Assembly: GCF_003688855.1 (NCBI RefSeq)
Contig: NZ_REFW01000001.1
Span: forward strand, 620,001-684,000
DNA length: 64,000 nucleotides
Source of the DNA: Tessaracoccus antarcticus
GTDB lineage: Bacteria; Actinomycetota; Actinomycetes; Propionibacteriales; Propionibacteriaceae
Direction: 5' to 3'
Below are positions 26,458 through 35,397 of this stretch, in pieces. The notes beneath the pieces are model-generated. The model ran no database searches, was not told the DNA's origin, and worked only from the letters and a program-made list of their open reading frames with translations. Positions within the stretch are counted from its first letter, which is position 1, and every line of letters begins with the position of its first letter. The position numbers were made by a program, and so were the translations under genes.

Positions 26458-27690
26458 TCAGACCGGGAGCGGGGCGTGCGGGTCAATGTGGCGCGGCGTC
26501 GAAGGCGGAATCCGTGCGGGGGCGACGGTCATCGCCGCGATGCCGGTGGTGATGGGCACCGAGAGGACCAGGCCGATGGCGCTGGCGAACGTGCGTACCC
26601 CCTCGCCGGCAAACATCTCCACCCCGAACAGGTCGATGACCTCACGGTTGGTGAAGTACAGGAGCAGGAGCACCGTCAGCGCACCGCCGGCGTAGGCGAA
26701 CACGATGGTGTAGATGGTGGAGGCGATGTGGTCGCGTCCGATGCGCATGGCCGACGCGAAGATCCTGGCACGGCTCATCTCCGGCGCGGCTGCCCGCAGC
26801 TCCCACACGGCCGAGCTCTGCGTGATGGTGACGTCGTTCAGCACACCCAGCCCGCCGATGATGATGGCGCACAGCAGCAGCTCCTGGAAGTCCAGGCCCG
26901 GCACCAGTTGTGCCAGGTCGTAGTCCTGCTCGTCAGCGAACCCGGACAGCCGCGCGGCCCCGACGGCCAGGCTGCCGAGACCGGTGGTCACGGCCAGGCC
27001 CAACAGGGTCCCCGCGAGCGCGGTGGAGGTGCGGATGGACACCCCGTGGGCCACGTACAGCACCACGAACATGATGGCCGTGGAACCTGTCAGCGCCACC
27101 GCCATGCCGGGTTTCCCGGTGATGAGGGCCGGCAGCATGAAGCCCAGCAGGACGAAGCCGGCGAAACCCAGCCCCAGGAGGGCGAACAGACCCCGCCACC
27201 GGGCCACGGCCAGGACGCACACCACGAAGAGCAGCCCCATGATGAGGAGTGTGGGAAGCCGGTTGGTGCCGGAGTAGGAGTACAGCGGTCCGTCGTCGGT
27301 GGGGATGCGTGCCACCTCGATGGAGTCACCCGCCCGCAAGCCGGCCTGCGCCTGCGGGCCCTGCAGTTCCACCTCGACGACCCGGCCTGCGTCCTCACCC
27401 GTCGTCAACTCGACGCTGGCGCTCTGGCACGGGGCCGCGTAGCCGCTGCCTTCTTGCGACGGGCACCCGTCCGTCACCGCGCGAATGGTGGCCTCTTCGT
27501 AGGTGACGCCCGGAGCGTCGAAGGGGACGTCGACGGCATTGGCCAGGGCGGTGCTGTCGGGCCACAGCCAGATGAGCCCGGCCGTGGCCAGCACCCCCAG
27601 CATCACGAGGAATGCCACGAGGGCGTTTCGAGCGCGTGCCCCGACCTCCACGGCCGCGTGGGCGGCGGAGTGGGAGTGACCATGACCCAT
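26458..27690 (-). CDS. YibE/F family membrane protein
   Basis: 410 residues from ATG 27690; the longer in-frame extension to 27891 overlaps the divergent rhomboid gene and looks non-coding. The start MGHGHSHSAAHAA is His-rich and might bind metal. After one helix and an extracytoplasmic domain (about 45-140; a Cys pair in DGCPSQEG and AAPCQSA), seven or so helices follow, with the family segments IIIGGLGVLNDVTITQSS and MRIGRDHIASTIYTIVFAY. The function of YibE/F proteins is unproven. It converges with the Nfu-like gene (44 bp between). Confidence 0.8.
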   Translation of the reverse strand: MGHGHSHSAAHAAVEVGARARNALVAFLVMLGVLATAGLIWLWPDSTALANAVDVPFDAPGVTYEEATIRAVTDGCPSQEGSGYAAPCQSASVELTTGEDAGRVVEVELQGPQAQAGLRAGDSIEVARIPTDDGPLYSYSGTNRLPTLLIMGLLFVVCVLAVARWRGLFALLGLGFAGFVLLGFMLPALITGKPGMAVALTGSTAIMFVVLYVAHGVSIRTSTALAGTLLGLAVTTGLGSLAVGAARLSGFADEQDYDLAQLVPGLDFQELLLCAIIIGGLGVLNDVTITQSSAVWELRAAAPEMSRARIFASAMRIGRDHIASTIYTIVFAYAGGALTVLLLLYFTNREVIDLFGVEMFAGEGVRTFASAIGLVLSVPITTGIAAMTVAPARIPPSTPRHIDPHAPLPV

Positions 27691-27728
27691 GGGGCACCAC
27701 ACTACTGGCCGCAGGTACCCTTGCGCGC

Positions 27729-28646
27729 ATGGCAGAACCCTCCGCGCCCCCCGCCTGTTATCGACACCCGGGAGTGCCCACCCGCATCCTCTGCCAGCGG
27801 TGCAACCGCCCCATCTGTCCCGAGTGCATGATCCCGTCGTCCGTCGGGTTCCAGTGCCCCGAGTGCGTCTCCCGTGGCCAGCGGGAGACACGGCAGGCGG
27901 AACTGCCCTACGGCGGCACCCGCAGCGCTGACCCGCGCCGCACCACGATCGCCCTCATCGGCATCAACGTCGCCGTCTGGGCGGCGGTTCTGCTGACGGG
28001 TGGCGCCTTCGGGAAGGTGTTCAACCTGCTGGCCATCACCCCGGCCGGCTACTGCGGCCCCACCACGGACAACCGGATCATGCTCATCAACGAGGCGCAG
28101 TGCGCCACGACGGGGCTGCCGTGGGTGGATGGCGTCGCCAGCGGTGCGTGGTGGCAGGTGCTCACCAGCGCCTTCACACATGCCGAGGTCCTGCACATCG
28201 CCTTCAACATGTTCGCCCTCTGGATCCTCGGGCCACAGCTTGAACGCCTGCTGGGCCGGGTGAGGTTCCTGGCCCTCTATCTGGTGTCCGCGCTGGCCGC
28301 GTCCGCGTTCGTCATGCTGTTCTCCGCCCCGTACGTGTCGACGATGGGCGCATCCGGCGCCATCTTCGGGCTGCTGGGTGCCTTCCTGCTGGTCGCGCGC
28401 AAGCACGGCGGCAATGTGCGGCAGATCCTCATCCTGCTGGGGGCCAACGTCGTCATCACGGTGGTGGGTGCCGGCTACATCTCGTGGCAGGGTCACCTCG
28501 GTGGACTCGTGGGTGGGCTCGTGGTCACAGCAGCACTCATCCACCTCCCCAAGCAGTACCGCAAGCAGTGGCAGTTGCCACTCGTGGGGTTGATCGCGGC
28601 CGTCTCACTGGCGGCCATGGTGGCGAAAGTCACGCTGTTGACCTGA
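27729..28646 (+). CDS. Rhomboid-family intramembrane serine protease with N-terminal zinc-finger-like domain
   Basis: 305 residues from ATG 27729. The N-terminus has paired metal-ligand motifs (CYRHPG, CQRCNRPICPEC, CPECV), a B-box-like zinc finger common in actinobacterial rhomboids. About six helices follow. The catalytic serine is in GASGAIFG and the histidine in QGHLGGLVGG; HIAFNMFALWILG carries the HxxxN helix. It cleaves membrane proteins within the bilayer; substrates unknown. It is divergent from the YibE/F gene with only 38 bp between start codons, so both promoters must overlap. Confidence 0.88.
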   Translation: MAEPSAPPACYRHPGVPTRILCQRCNRPICPECMIPSSVGFQCPECVSRGQRETRQAELPYGGTRSADPRRTTIALIGINVAVWAAVLLTGGAFGKVFNLLAITPAGYCGPTTDNRIMLINEAQCATTGLPWVDGVASGAWWQVLTSAFTHAEVLHIAFNMFALWILGPQLERLLGRVRFLALYLVSALAASAFVMLFSAPYVSTMGASGAIFGLLGAFLLVARKHGGNVRQILILLGANVVITVVGAGYISWQGHLGGLVGGLVVTAALIHLPKQYRKQWQLPLVGLIAAVSLAAMVAKVTLLT

Positions 28647-28788
28647 GTTTTCGGGCGCATCTCTCAGTTTGAGTGAGCGATCTTGAGCGCACCGGCGCGT
28701 CAGGCTTGGTTTTTTCTCAGCTTTCGTTAGGTTGTCGGGCACTTTTTTGCATAGTCTCGTGCCAGACATCTCAAGGAAGAGGGAAACC

Positions 28789-29928
28789 GTGCGCAGTCTG
28801 AGGATTCTGGGAGCGGCGCTGGTGGCATCAGCCGTCGGCATGCTGGTCGGTGTGGTCCCGCAGGCGAGCGCCGCATCGCTTCCCACCTTTCGGATGGCCC
28901 TGCCGGTGCAGTGGGGGGCCAGCGTCCAGGCGGGGGGCCCACACACCTTTGCCAGCGGCACGCTGAGTTCCATCGACCTCGGTGCTGCCAACAACGCCAG
29001 CATCCCCGTCGTCGCCGCTGCCGACGGTGTCGTCAAGGTGGGCAGTGCCAACGGCTTCTCCCGCTGCTTCGTCACCGTCACCCACGCCGATGGCTGGCAG
29101 ACCATGTACTACCACCTGCGCGGCGTCCCCTCCGACCTTCGCGACGGAGACCACGTCGTCGCCGGGGAGAAGGTGGGTATGACGGCCATGCCCGGTTCCG
29201 AGACCTGTGGCCGCGGCACCTTCCGCCACGTCCACCTCACCCTGCAGCGCAACGGGGTGGAGCAGCCCATCAACGGCCTCTCGCTGGGCGGCTACACCAT
29301 CCACTCCGGGTCCCGCGCCTACTGCGGCCACTGGACCCGCAACGGCGACGGTGCGGTCGTGGCCGATGCCCGGCGCGCGTGCCTCGCCGTGCCACGGCTC
29401 GTCAACAACATCGTGAACCCCTCCACACTGGGTGACCGCGAAGCTGCCCCCAACCGGGGCTCCTCGCGACCCGTCATCGCGGACCACGACACCATCCCCG
29501 CCAGCGAGCTCTACACAACCCCGGGTCAGCACACCGTGGGCGGTCGGGCGTGGAAGACCACGTGTGAGCCGTATTCGCAGACCCAGCGCTGCCGTACGGA
29601 CATCTGGGCCTCCCAGGTCACCGGCAGCAGGGGCAGCTTCGCCCTGCAGGAGGGCTGGGGTTTCAACAACCTGACCTACGTTGAGTCCCCTCGTGAACTC
29701 TGGGCCGACAACCCGCTGGGAAACAAAAATGACGTGAACGGTGGCTGGACCGCTGCCGACGGCCGCAAATGGCGCACTGACTGCGACTCCGGGGCCACGG
29801 GCCGCAACGGGTGCCGCAGCTACGTGTGGGTGACGACGACGGCGGCGACTGCGAAGTCGTCGGGTGGTTACCGCTTCACCACCAAGAACGAGTGGGTGTT
29901 CAACAACATGGTGCGCTTCAGCGCCTGA
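28789..29928 (+). CDS. Secreted M23A (beta-lytic type) metallopeptidase with C-terminal W-x-FNN module
   Basis: 379 residues from GTG 28789 behind AAGGAAGAGGGA. Signal peptide about 1-29 (VPQASAA). The catalytic domain (about 38-180) follows beta-lytic metallopeptidases: AGGPHT (His52) and LSSIDL (Asp63), then YYHL (His109) and RHVHL (His147, His149), and LSLGGYTIHSG. His52, Asp63 and the last His are the expected zinc ligands. M23A enzymes cut Gly-rich or Ala bonds in peptidoglycan cross-bridges and proteins. A short linker (about 215-240) leads to the shared module (241-379; Cys259, 268, 332, 342). Such a module on a wall hydrolase fits a wall-retention role, by inference. Confidence 0.85.
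   Translation: MRSLRILGAALVASAVGMLVGVVPQASAASLPTFRMALPVQWGASVQAGGPHTFASGTLSSIDLGAANNASIPVVAAADGVVKVGSANGFSRCFVTVTHADGWQTMYYHLRGVPSDLRDGDHVVAGEKVGMTAMPGSETCGRGTFRHVHLTLQRNGVEQPINGLSLGGYTIHSGSRAYCGHWTRNGDGAVVADARRACLAVPRLVNNIVNPSTLGDREAAPNRGSSRPVIADHDTIPASELYTTPGQHTVGGRAWKTTCEPYSQTQRCRTDIWASQVTGSRGSFALQEGWGFNNLTYVESPRELWADNPLGNKNDVNGGWTAADGRKWRTDCDSGATGRNGCRSYVWVTTTAATAKSSGGYRFTTKNEWVFNNMVRFSA
29509..29928 (+). repeat. Copy 2 of the C-terminal double-repeat cysteine module
   Basis: Encodes residues 241-379 of the M23A-like peptidase. First half: GGRAWKTTC...RCRTDIW...GWGFNNLTY. Second half: DGRKWRTDC...GCRSYVW...EWVFNNMVRF. Confidence 0.88.
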
Positions 29929-30029
29929 CCACGTGCGGGGGGTGGCGGTCCCAGCAGGACGCGCCGGGGGAGTTCTGCTGTGCTTGACGTGCAGCTGCCG
30001 ACCATCCCGCGGGACGTGTGTGCTTCTGT

Positions 30030-30665
30030 CTACCCGCGGGTGGCGAGAAGGAACCCCTGGGGTCCCTTCTCGCTGGCTCGGGCTTCGCGTTCCAGACTGG
30101 CCCGCATGTGGAATCCGCCACCTTCCAGAGAGCTCCTGACGACCTGGATTTCATGCATCTGCACGGTGAGTTCCAGGTCGCGTCCGTACGCGTGGTGAAT
30201 CCTGCGTTCGCCTGCACCGACGTGGAACCCGAGGAGGAGCGCTCCGCCGGGACGCAGAACGCGCCCGAACTCCGAGAGGATGCGCTCGAGGGCCTGCTGT
30301 GGCGTGTGGATGATCGAGTACCAGGAGAGCACGCCGTCGAACGTGTCCTCGGCGAACGGCAACAGCGCCAGGTCGGCCTGATCGATCCGGAGCGACGGAT
30401 GATGGGTCCGGGCCCGCGCGACCATCCCCTGGGACAGGTCGATCCCCGTGAGCACCACGGTGGGATCGAGATGGTGGAGGTGTGCCATCATCCTGCCGGC
30501 GCCGCATCCGGCATCCAGTATCGAGGCGCCTGTGGAGTTCCCCACCTGGTCGACGAGCAGTTGCACCATGGCCAGGTCGATGGGTGCTTCGACGCTGACA
30601 TCGCCCACCAGATGGTCGTAGGCGTCTGCGAGAGCGTCGTAGGTTGCCCGAACGCGCTGGGTCAC
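30030..30665 (-). CDS. SAM-dependent class I methyltransferase
   Basis: 211 residues from GTG 30665; the upstream open frame overlaps the PBP gene and is not coding. Motif I is ILDAGCGAGRMMAHL, followed by LTGIDLSQGMVARAR, the acidic motif FDGVLSWYSIIHTP and LRPGGALLLGFH, typical of small-molecule methyltransferases. It lies 68 bp downstream of the PBP gene on the same strand and converges with the M23A-like peptidase gene. The substrate cannot be predicted. A hairpin lies inside its last codons. Confidence 0.82.
   Translation of the reverse strand: MTQRVRATYDALADAYDHLVGDVSVEAPIDLAMVQLLVDQVGNSTGASILDAGCGAGRMMAHLHHLDPTVVLTGIDLSQGMVARARTHHPSLRIDQADLALLPFAEDTFDGVLSWYSIIHTPQQALERILSEFGRVLRPGGALLLGFHVGAGERRIHHAYGRDLELTVQMHEIQVVRSSLEGGGFHMRASLEREARASEKGPQGFLLATRG
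30043..30073. terminator. Hairpin between convergent genes
   Basis: GCGAGAAGGAACC (30043-30055) pairs with GGTCCCTTCTCGC (30061-30073) with one mismatch. It lies within the 3' end of the methyltransferase gene and about 115 bp beyond the peptidase stop, so it may end plus-strand transcription. Confidence 0.4.
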
Positions 30666-30733
30666 CCCCGCATACGTGTCCCCCGTGTCGCCACCGACGG
30701 AGGAGGTGCGGCGGTCGTTGTGTCCGGTCCGGC

Positions 30734-32653
30734 TCAGGAGAACAGCGCCTTGATGAGGGGGGCTGCCGACGTGGAGCCGGAGACGCCCTCCTCGACGAAC
30801 GCAGCCACGGACACCTTGTCGTTCCAGGCGATCATCCAGCCGTGCGTCTTGTAGGCCCCCACCGTGCCGTACTCGGCCGTCCCGGTCTTGGCGCCCTTCA
30901 TGAGCCCCGCCAGCGAGCGGCCCGAGCCGTCCGTGACGACGGCCATCATCATCTGCTGCAGTTGTGTGGCCTCCTGCGCGGTCAGGGCCTGGGCTGTGGA
31001 CGTGGCCTGCTTGCCCTTGACGAGCCACGGGATGGTGGTCTTCCCGCTGGCGACACTTGCCGCGACGGCTGCCATGCCCATGGGCGACATGGTGATCTGG
31101 CCTTGGCCGATCATGCTCGCAGCCCTGTCGATGGGGCTGTTGTTGGGTTCCACCGTGCCGAAATTCGTGGTGAAGCCGGCGTCGTAGTCGGTGCCCACAC
31201 CGAGGCTGCCGGCGGCGGCGTGCAGCTGCTCAGGTGTGACGCTCCCCGCGGCCGCCGCGAATGCGGTGTTGCACGAGTTCGCCAGCGCCTGGATGAGGGT
31301 GATGGAGCCGAGCTTGCTGGCCGGGTAGTCGGAGTAGTTCTTGAACGTCTTGTTCGCCACCGTGAGGTTGGCGGGGCACTTCACGGCCGAGGCCGGGGTC
31401 AGGCCGCCGCGCAGCATCGCCAGCGAGGACACCACCTTGAAGGTGGAGCCGGGCGCGAACTTGCCGAACGTTGCCTGTGGGAATGTGCCGGCCGCCGGTG
31501 AGTTGGCCGCGGCCAGGAGCGCGCCGTCGCTGTTGTTGATGACCACGAGCGCTGCGAGGCCGGGCTGCGTGGAGAGGACGGTCTCGGCCTTGGTCTGAAG
31601 ATCCCGGTCCAGGCTCAGGTCCACGGCCACGGGGGCGCTGGCGTCCTGAAGGAAGAGGTTCTCCTCCTCAAAGGCGTCACCGGCGGTGGCGTCGTCGTCG
31701 GTCTTGCGTCCCACGAGGTCGACGCGGATCTCGGGAACGCCGCGCAGCTGCTTCTCATAGCGTGCCTGCAGTCCGCTCAACCCGACGGTGTCGCTGGAGA
31801 AGACGTCGGCGTTCTTGTCGGCCAGCATCTTCGGGGTGGGGGCGCCGACGATGCCCAGGAGGCTCGCGGCAAACGTGTCGCTGACAGGCACCATGGCGGT
31901 GGTGGGCACCACCTGGGCGCCCTTGACCTTCCCGACGTCGGGGGAGATCTCCTCCTGCGTCATGGTGCGGGCAACCACGAACTGGCGGGGTCCGCCGGCA
32001 GCCACCTTGGCCTGGAACTGGACAGCGTCCACCTCGGCCAGGGCGGCAAGTTGCGCCGCCGAGGCGGCCCACTCGGCTTCCGGGACCTGCGACTTGTCGA
32101 TGCCCACCTGGTACAGCGTCCGCTCCTCGACCAGCGCGAGGCCCAGGTTGTCGTTGATGGCGGCACGGCGGGGGAGTTTCCGCTGGTGGCGCAGCCGGGA
32201 GTCGCTGGTGAGCTGCGGGTGGATGAGCGTGGGAGTCCACTCGATCCTCCACTTGTCGTCCACCAACTTCAGCGGCGCGACCGTGTCGTAGGTCCACCCC
32301 TGCTCGCCCAAGGCGTAGGTGAACGTCAGCTTGGCGCGTGCCGAGGGATCTGTGGGGGAGTAGTCGATGCCGCCGACGGTGACCGTGGGGGTGATGCCGT
32401 CCATGCCGGCGAAGATCGACACCAGCTCGGCCTGCGCCGCCGCCGGATCCTCAACGGGGAGCAACGTGACGTCGAAGGCGGTGAGTGCGGCAGCAAGTGC
32501 CTTGGTCAGCGCGTCGGCGGCCGGTAGGTTGATGGCCGATGTGGACTCGACTCCGGGGGTGGGTCCCCGTGATCCGTCCCCACCGCCGGGGCTGCACCCT
32601 GCTGCGAGGAGTCCCACGGTCAATGCCGCTGCGATCCAGCCACGTCGTTGCAT
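30734..32653 (-). CDS. Class B penicillin-binding protein with MecA_N-like domain, lipoprotein
   Basis: 639 residues from ATG 32653 behind AGGA. A lipobox, LLAAGC (Cys about 20), replaces the usual membrane anchor. Residues about 40-150 resemble the NTF2-like MecA_N domain (AFDVTLLPVEDPAAAQAEL), then a PBP dimerisation region. The transpeptidase domain shows APGSTFK (SxxK), SCN (SxN) and AKTGTAE (KTG). It should cross-link peptidoglycan at the outer face of the membrane; MecA_N-bearing PBPs include the low-affinity PBP2a, but resistance is not implied by sequence alone. The methyltransferase lies downstream. It is divergent from terC. Confidence 0.87.
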   Translation of the reverse strand: MQRRGWIAAALTVGLLAAGCSPGGGDGSRGPTPGVESTSAINLPAADALTKALAAALTAFDVTLLPVEDPAAAQAELVSIFAGMDGITPTVTVGGIDYSPTDPSARAKLTFTYALGEQGWTYDTVAPLKLVDDKWRIEWTPTLIHPQLTSDSRLRHQRKLPRRAAINDNLGLALVEERTLYQVGIDKSQVPEAEWAASAAQLAALAEVDAVQFQAKVAAGGPRQFVVARTMTQEEISPDVGKVKGAQVVPTTAMVPVSDTFAASLLGIVGAPTPKMLADKNADVFSSDTVGLSGLQARYEKQLRGVPEIRVDLVGRKTDDDATAGDAFEEENLFLQDASAPVAVDLSLDRDLQTKAETVLSTQPGLAALVVINNSDGALLAAANSPAAGTFPQATFGKFAPGSTFKVVSSLAMLRGGLTPASAVKCPANLTVANKTFKNYSDYPASKLGSITLIQALANSCNTAFAAAAGSVTPEQLHAAAGSLGVGTDYDAGFTTNFGTVEPNNSPIDRAASMIGQGQITMSPMGMAAVAASVASGKTTIPWLVKGKQATSTAQALTAQEATQLQQMMMAVVTDGSGRSLAGLMKGAKTGTAEYGTVGAYKTHGWMIAWNDKVSVAAFVEEGVSGSTSAAPLIKALFS

Positions 32654-32808
32654 CGGCTTTCCTCCTAGAGTCATCGTGCCCGATGCTACCGGTGGTCTGG
32701 TACGGCCGATCTCACCCGTTACCCTTGAGCTGGGCGTTCGTGCACTCGGCGGCGCCGTTTGACCCGCACCGGCGACCATCCCCCGGCCTCATATAGGAGC
32801 GTCCCACG

Positions 32809-33996
32809 TTGACTGAACCCCTCTGGATCTGGGGACTCACCATCCTGGTGATCATCGGCCTCCTCGCCTTCGACTTCTTCTTCCACGTGCGCAAGGCTCA
32901 CGAGCCCACCATCAGGGAAGCGGCCATCTGGTCGGGCATCTACGTGGCACTGGCGCTCGTGTTCGGCCTCACCGTGCTGCTGTTCGGTGGACCGCAGATG
33001 GGATCGGAGTACTTCGCCGGCTACATCACCGAGAAGGCGCTGAGCGTCGACAACCTGTTCGTGTTTCTGGTGATCATGGGCAGCTTCGCCGTGCCGCGCA
33101 TCGACCAGCAGAAGGTACTGCTGTTCGGTATCGTGTTCGCGCTCATCGCGCGCACAGCCTTCATCTTCGCCGGCAAGGCACTCATCGAGAACTTCTCGTT
33201 CATGTTCTACCTGTTCGGCCTCATCCTCCTCCTGACCGCGGGCAAGCTCCTGGCACCCGAGAAGGAGGGCGACGACGAGGCCAACAACTTCATCATTCGT
33301 CTGGCCAAGAAGTACCTGCGCACCACCGACCACTACGACGGCGACAAGCTGTTCACCTACGAGAACGGGCGGCGCGTCCTCACCCCCATGCTCCTGGTGA
33401 TGGTGGCCATCGGCGGCACCGACGTGCTGTTCGCACTGGACTCCATCCCGGCCATCTACGGGCTGACCACCGACGTCTACATCGTTTTCACGGCGACGGC
33501 GTTCTCGCTCATGGGACTGCGGCAGCTGTACTTCCTCATCGAGGGGCTGCTGGACCGCCTCATCTACCTCAAGTACGGACTGGCGCTCGTGCTGGCCTTC
33601 ATTGGTGTGAAGCTCATCCTCGAGGCGCTCCACAAGAATGAACTGCCGTTCATCAACGGCGGCGAGAACGTGGACGTGTTCACCTTCACTGCCGCCACGT
33701 CGCTCCCCGTCATCATCGGCCTGCTGGTCATCACTGTGCTCATCAGCCTCTACAGCAAGCGGGGGCGCGTCACGAGTGTCGTCGGGTCACTGGACCGGCT
33801 GGCGCACGCCTACCTCCACACCGAGTACAAGCGCGACGCAGCCGAGCGGGACGAGCAGTGGGCCAAGATCCAGGCCGGTGAACAACGCCTCAGCGGCTTC
33901 GACCACGACCTCATCAAGCGGGTCCTGTCGGACACCGGCGCGGATTGGGCGCTGGAGCGCGCCCACAAGCTGCACGACGAATCCAAGAACGCCTAG
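32809..33996 (+). CDS. TerC-family integral membrane protein (Alx/MeeF-like)
   Basis: 395 residues from a TTG start at 32809 with TAGGAG upstream (spacing 9). About eight to nine helices; the family's acidic motifs are EKALSVDNLFVFLVIM and TDVLFALDSIPAIYG, which carry the conserved metal-site acidic residues. A hydrophilic tail of about 70 residues follows. Several TerC proteins export Mn2+ or act in metal loading of exported proteins. The MFS gene starts 13 bp after its stop. No yybP-ykoY-type riboswitch was recognised in the upstream 150 bp. Confidence 0.88.
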   Translation: MTEPLWIWGLTILVIIGLLAFDFFFHVRKAHEPTIREAAIWSGIYVALALVFGLTVLLFGGPQMGSEYFAGYITEKALSVDNLFVFLVIMGSFAVPRIDQQKVLLFGIVFALIARTAFIFAGKALIENFSFMFYLFGLILLLTAGKLLAPEKEGDDEANNFIIRLAKKYLRTTDHYDGDKLFTYENGRRVLTPMLLVMVAIGGTDVLFALDSIPAIYGLTTDVYIVFTATAFSLMGLRQLYFLIEGLLDRLIYLKYGLALVLAFIGVKLILEALHKNELPFINGGENVDVFTFTAATSLPVIIGLLVITVLISLYSKRGRVTSVVGSLDRLAHAYLHTEYKRDAAERDEQWAKIQAGEQRLSGFDHDLIKRVLSDTGADWALERAHKLHDESKNA

Positions 33997-34008
33997 GACG
34001 CCCACGGC

Positions 34009-35331
34009 ATGCAGATTGGTCCCGCCCTCCGGCGGTTGTGGAGGCACGAGCCGTTCCGGCGACTGCTGATCCTGCGGATCCTCAGCCAGGCCGGCGACGG
34101 CACACTCCAGGTGGGCATGGCCTCCTACGTCCTGTTCTCCCCGCAGAGCCAGCCGGACGCGTGGGCCATCGCGGGGGTGCTGGCCATCACCCTGATGCCG
34201 TTCACGGTGCTGGGACCGTTCGTCTCCACGCTTCTGGACCGTTGGTCCCGGCGCCAGGTCACCGTCACCTCCGACATCATCCGCTCCTGCCTGGCGCTGC
34301 TCATCGGCGGCCTCATCGCGTTCGGCCTCACCGGCGGCGGCTGGCAGGTGGTGTTCTACGGGGCGCTGCTGGTGGCCATGAGCGTCAACCGGTTCATGCT
34401 GGCCGGGTTGTCCGCGGGGCTGCAGTACACCGTCGAGCCTGACGAGTACCTGACCTCATCGTCGATCATCCCCACCGTGGGGCCGCTGGGTGTGGTGATC
34501 GGGGCCGTCCTTGGCTTCGGTGCCCGCGTGGGGCTGGGCCCCGTGCTGGGAGCCAACCGGGCCGACGCCGTCGTGTTCTGGGTGGCGGCCGTGCTGTTCG
34601 CTGGCTCGGTCATGGTGGCCCGCGGCTTCCACCGCGACGCCCTGGGCCCGGAGCCCGGACAGCCGCGCAGCACGCCCGGTGAGGTCTGGCGCGGACTCGG
34701 CGTCGCCTTGCAACACCTGCGCACCCGGCCCGCCGCGCAGCTCGGTCTGGTGTCGATGTTCTTCACACGACTGCTCTTCGGGCTGTTCAGCGTCACCGTG
34801 ATCCTGGCGATCCGCAACTACTTCAACACCGATCCCGATGAGGCGCTGGGCGATCTCACGCTGTGGGGGCTGGCCACCGGTGCCGGGTTCATCGTGTGCA
34901 CCGTGGTGGTGCCGGTCCTGGCACGCCGGCTGGGCCTGCTCCGCAGTGCGATCCTCGTGCTGTGTGTCGGGATGGTGGCGCAGGCGTTGCCCGTGGCCTG
35001 GCCCAGCATGTGGGTGCTCTTCGTCGCATCCTTCTTCATCGGCGTGGCGGTGCAGTCGTTCAAGATCTGCGTCGACACCGTCGTCCAGGCGCACATCGAC
35101 GAGGAGTACAAGGGCAGGGTGTTCGTGTTCTACGACATGGCATTCAACTCCGCGTTCGTCGTGGCGGCCGTGATCGCAGCCGTGACGCTCCCGGACACGG
35201 GCCTCAGCGCAGTCGGATTCGCGGTGATGGCGCTCGGGTATGCGGCCGTGGCGCTCGTCTTCACTGCACTGGCCCGTCGGATCGGCACCGCAACCTTCGA
35301 GAAGGGCACCGAGGACCTCACCGGTCGCTGA
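34009..35331 (+). CDS. MFS transporter
   Basis: 440 residues, about 12 helices. The amino end ILRILSQAGDGTLQVGM and the LLDRWSRRQVTV loop 2-3 motif place it among MFS exporters. It begins 13 bp after terC and is probably co-transcribed with it. Substrate unknown; the late cytoplasmic segment EEYKGRVFVFYDMAFN is unusual for drug pumps but common in actinobacterial homologues. Confidence 0.82.
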   Translation: MQIGPALRRLWRHEPFRRLLILRILSQAGDGTLQVGMASYVLFSPQSQPDAWAIAGVLAITLMPFTVLGPFVSTLLDRWSRRQVTVTSDIIRSCLALLIGGLIAFGLTGGGWQVVFYGALLVAMSVNRFMLAGLSAGLQYTVEPDEYLTSSSIIPTVGPLGVVIGAVLGFGARVGLGPVLGANRADAVVFWVAAVLFAGSVMVARGFHRDALGPEPGQPRSTPGEVWRGLGVALQHLRTRPAAQLGLVSMFFTRLLFGLFSVTVILAIRNYFNTDPDEALGDLTLWGLATGAGFIVCTVVVPVLARRLGLLRSAILVLCVGMVAQALPVAWPSMWVLFVASFFIGVAVQSFKICVDTVVQAHIDEEYKGRVFVFYDMAFNSAFVVAAVIAAVTLPDTGLSAVGFAVMALGYAAVALVFTALARRIGTATFEKGTEDLTGR

Positions 35332-35397
35332 ACCACCGGCGACGACACGGTGGAGAAACCGCGACCCATCGGTGGGACTCGATGTCACGCCCGTGGC

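Noticed and set aside
28719..28740. TTAGGTTGTCGGGC as a second IdeR box before the M23A-like gene
   Set aside because: Only the left half resembles the consensus; the right half does not match, so it was not called.
28692..28788. A -35/-10 promoter for the M23A-like peptidase (TTGTCG, CATAGT)
   Set aside because: Spacing is 12 bases and hexamer matches are poor; no confident promoter could be placed.
29700..29928. LPXTG-type sortase signal at the ends of the module-bearing proteins
   Set aside because: None of the four C-termini has LPXTG, a hydrophobic segment or a basic tail; all end in or just after the W-x-FNN-x-V-x-F motif.
32654..32808. yybP-ykoY manganese riboswitch before terC
   Set aside because: No paired-helix or conserved loop pattern of that riboswitch could be seen in the 155 bp upstream.
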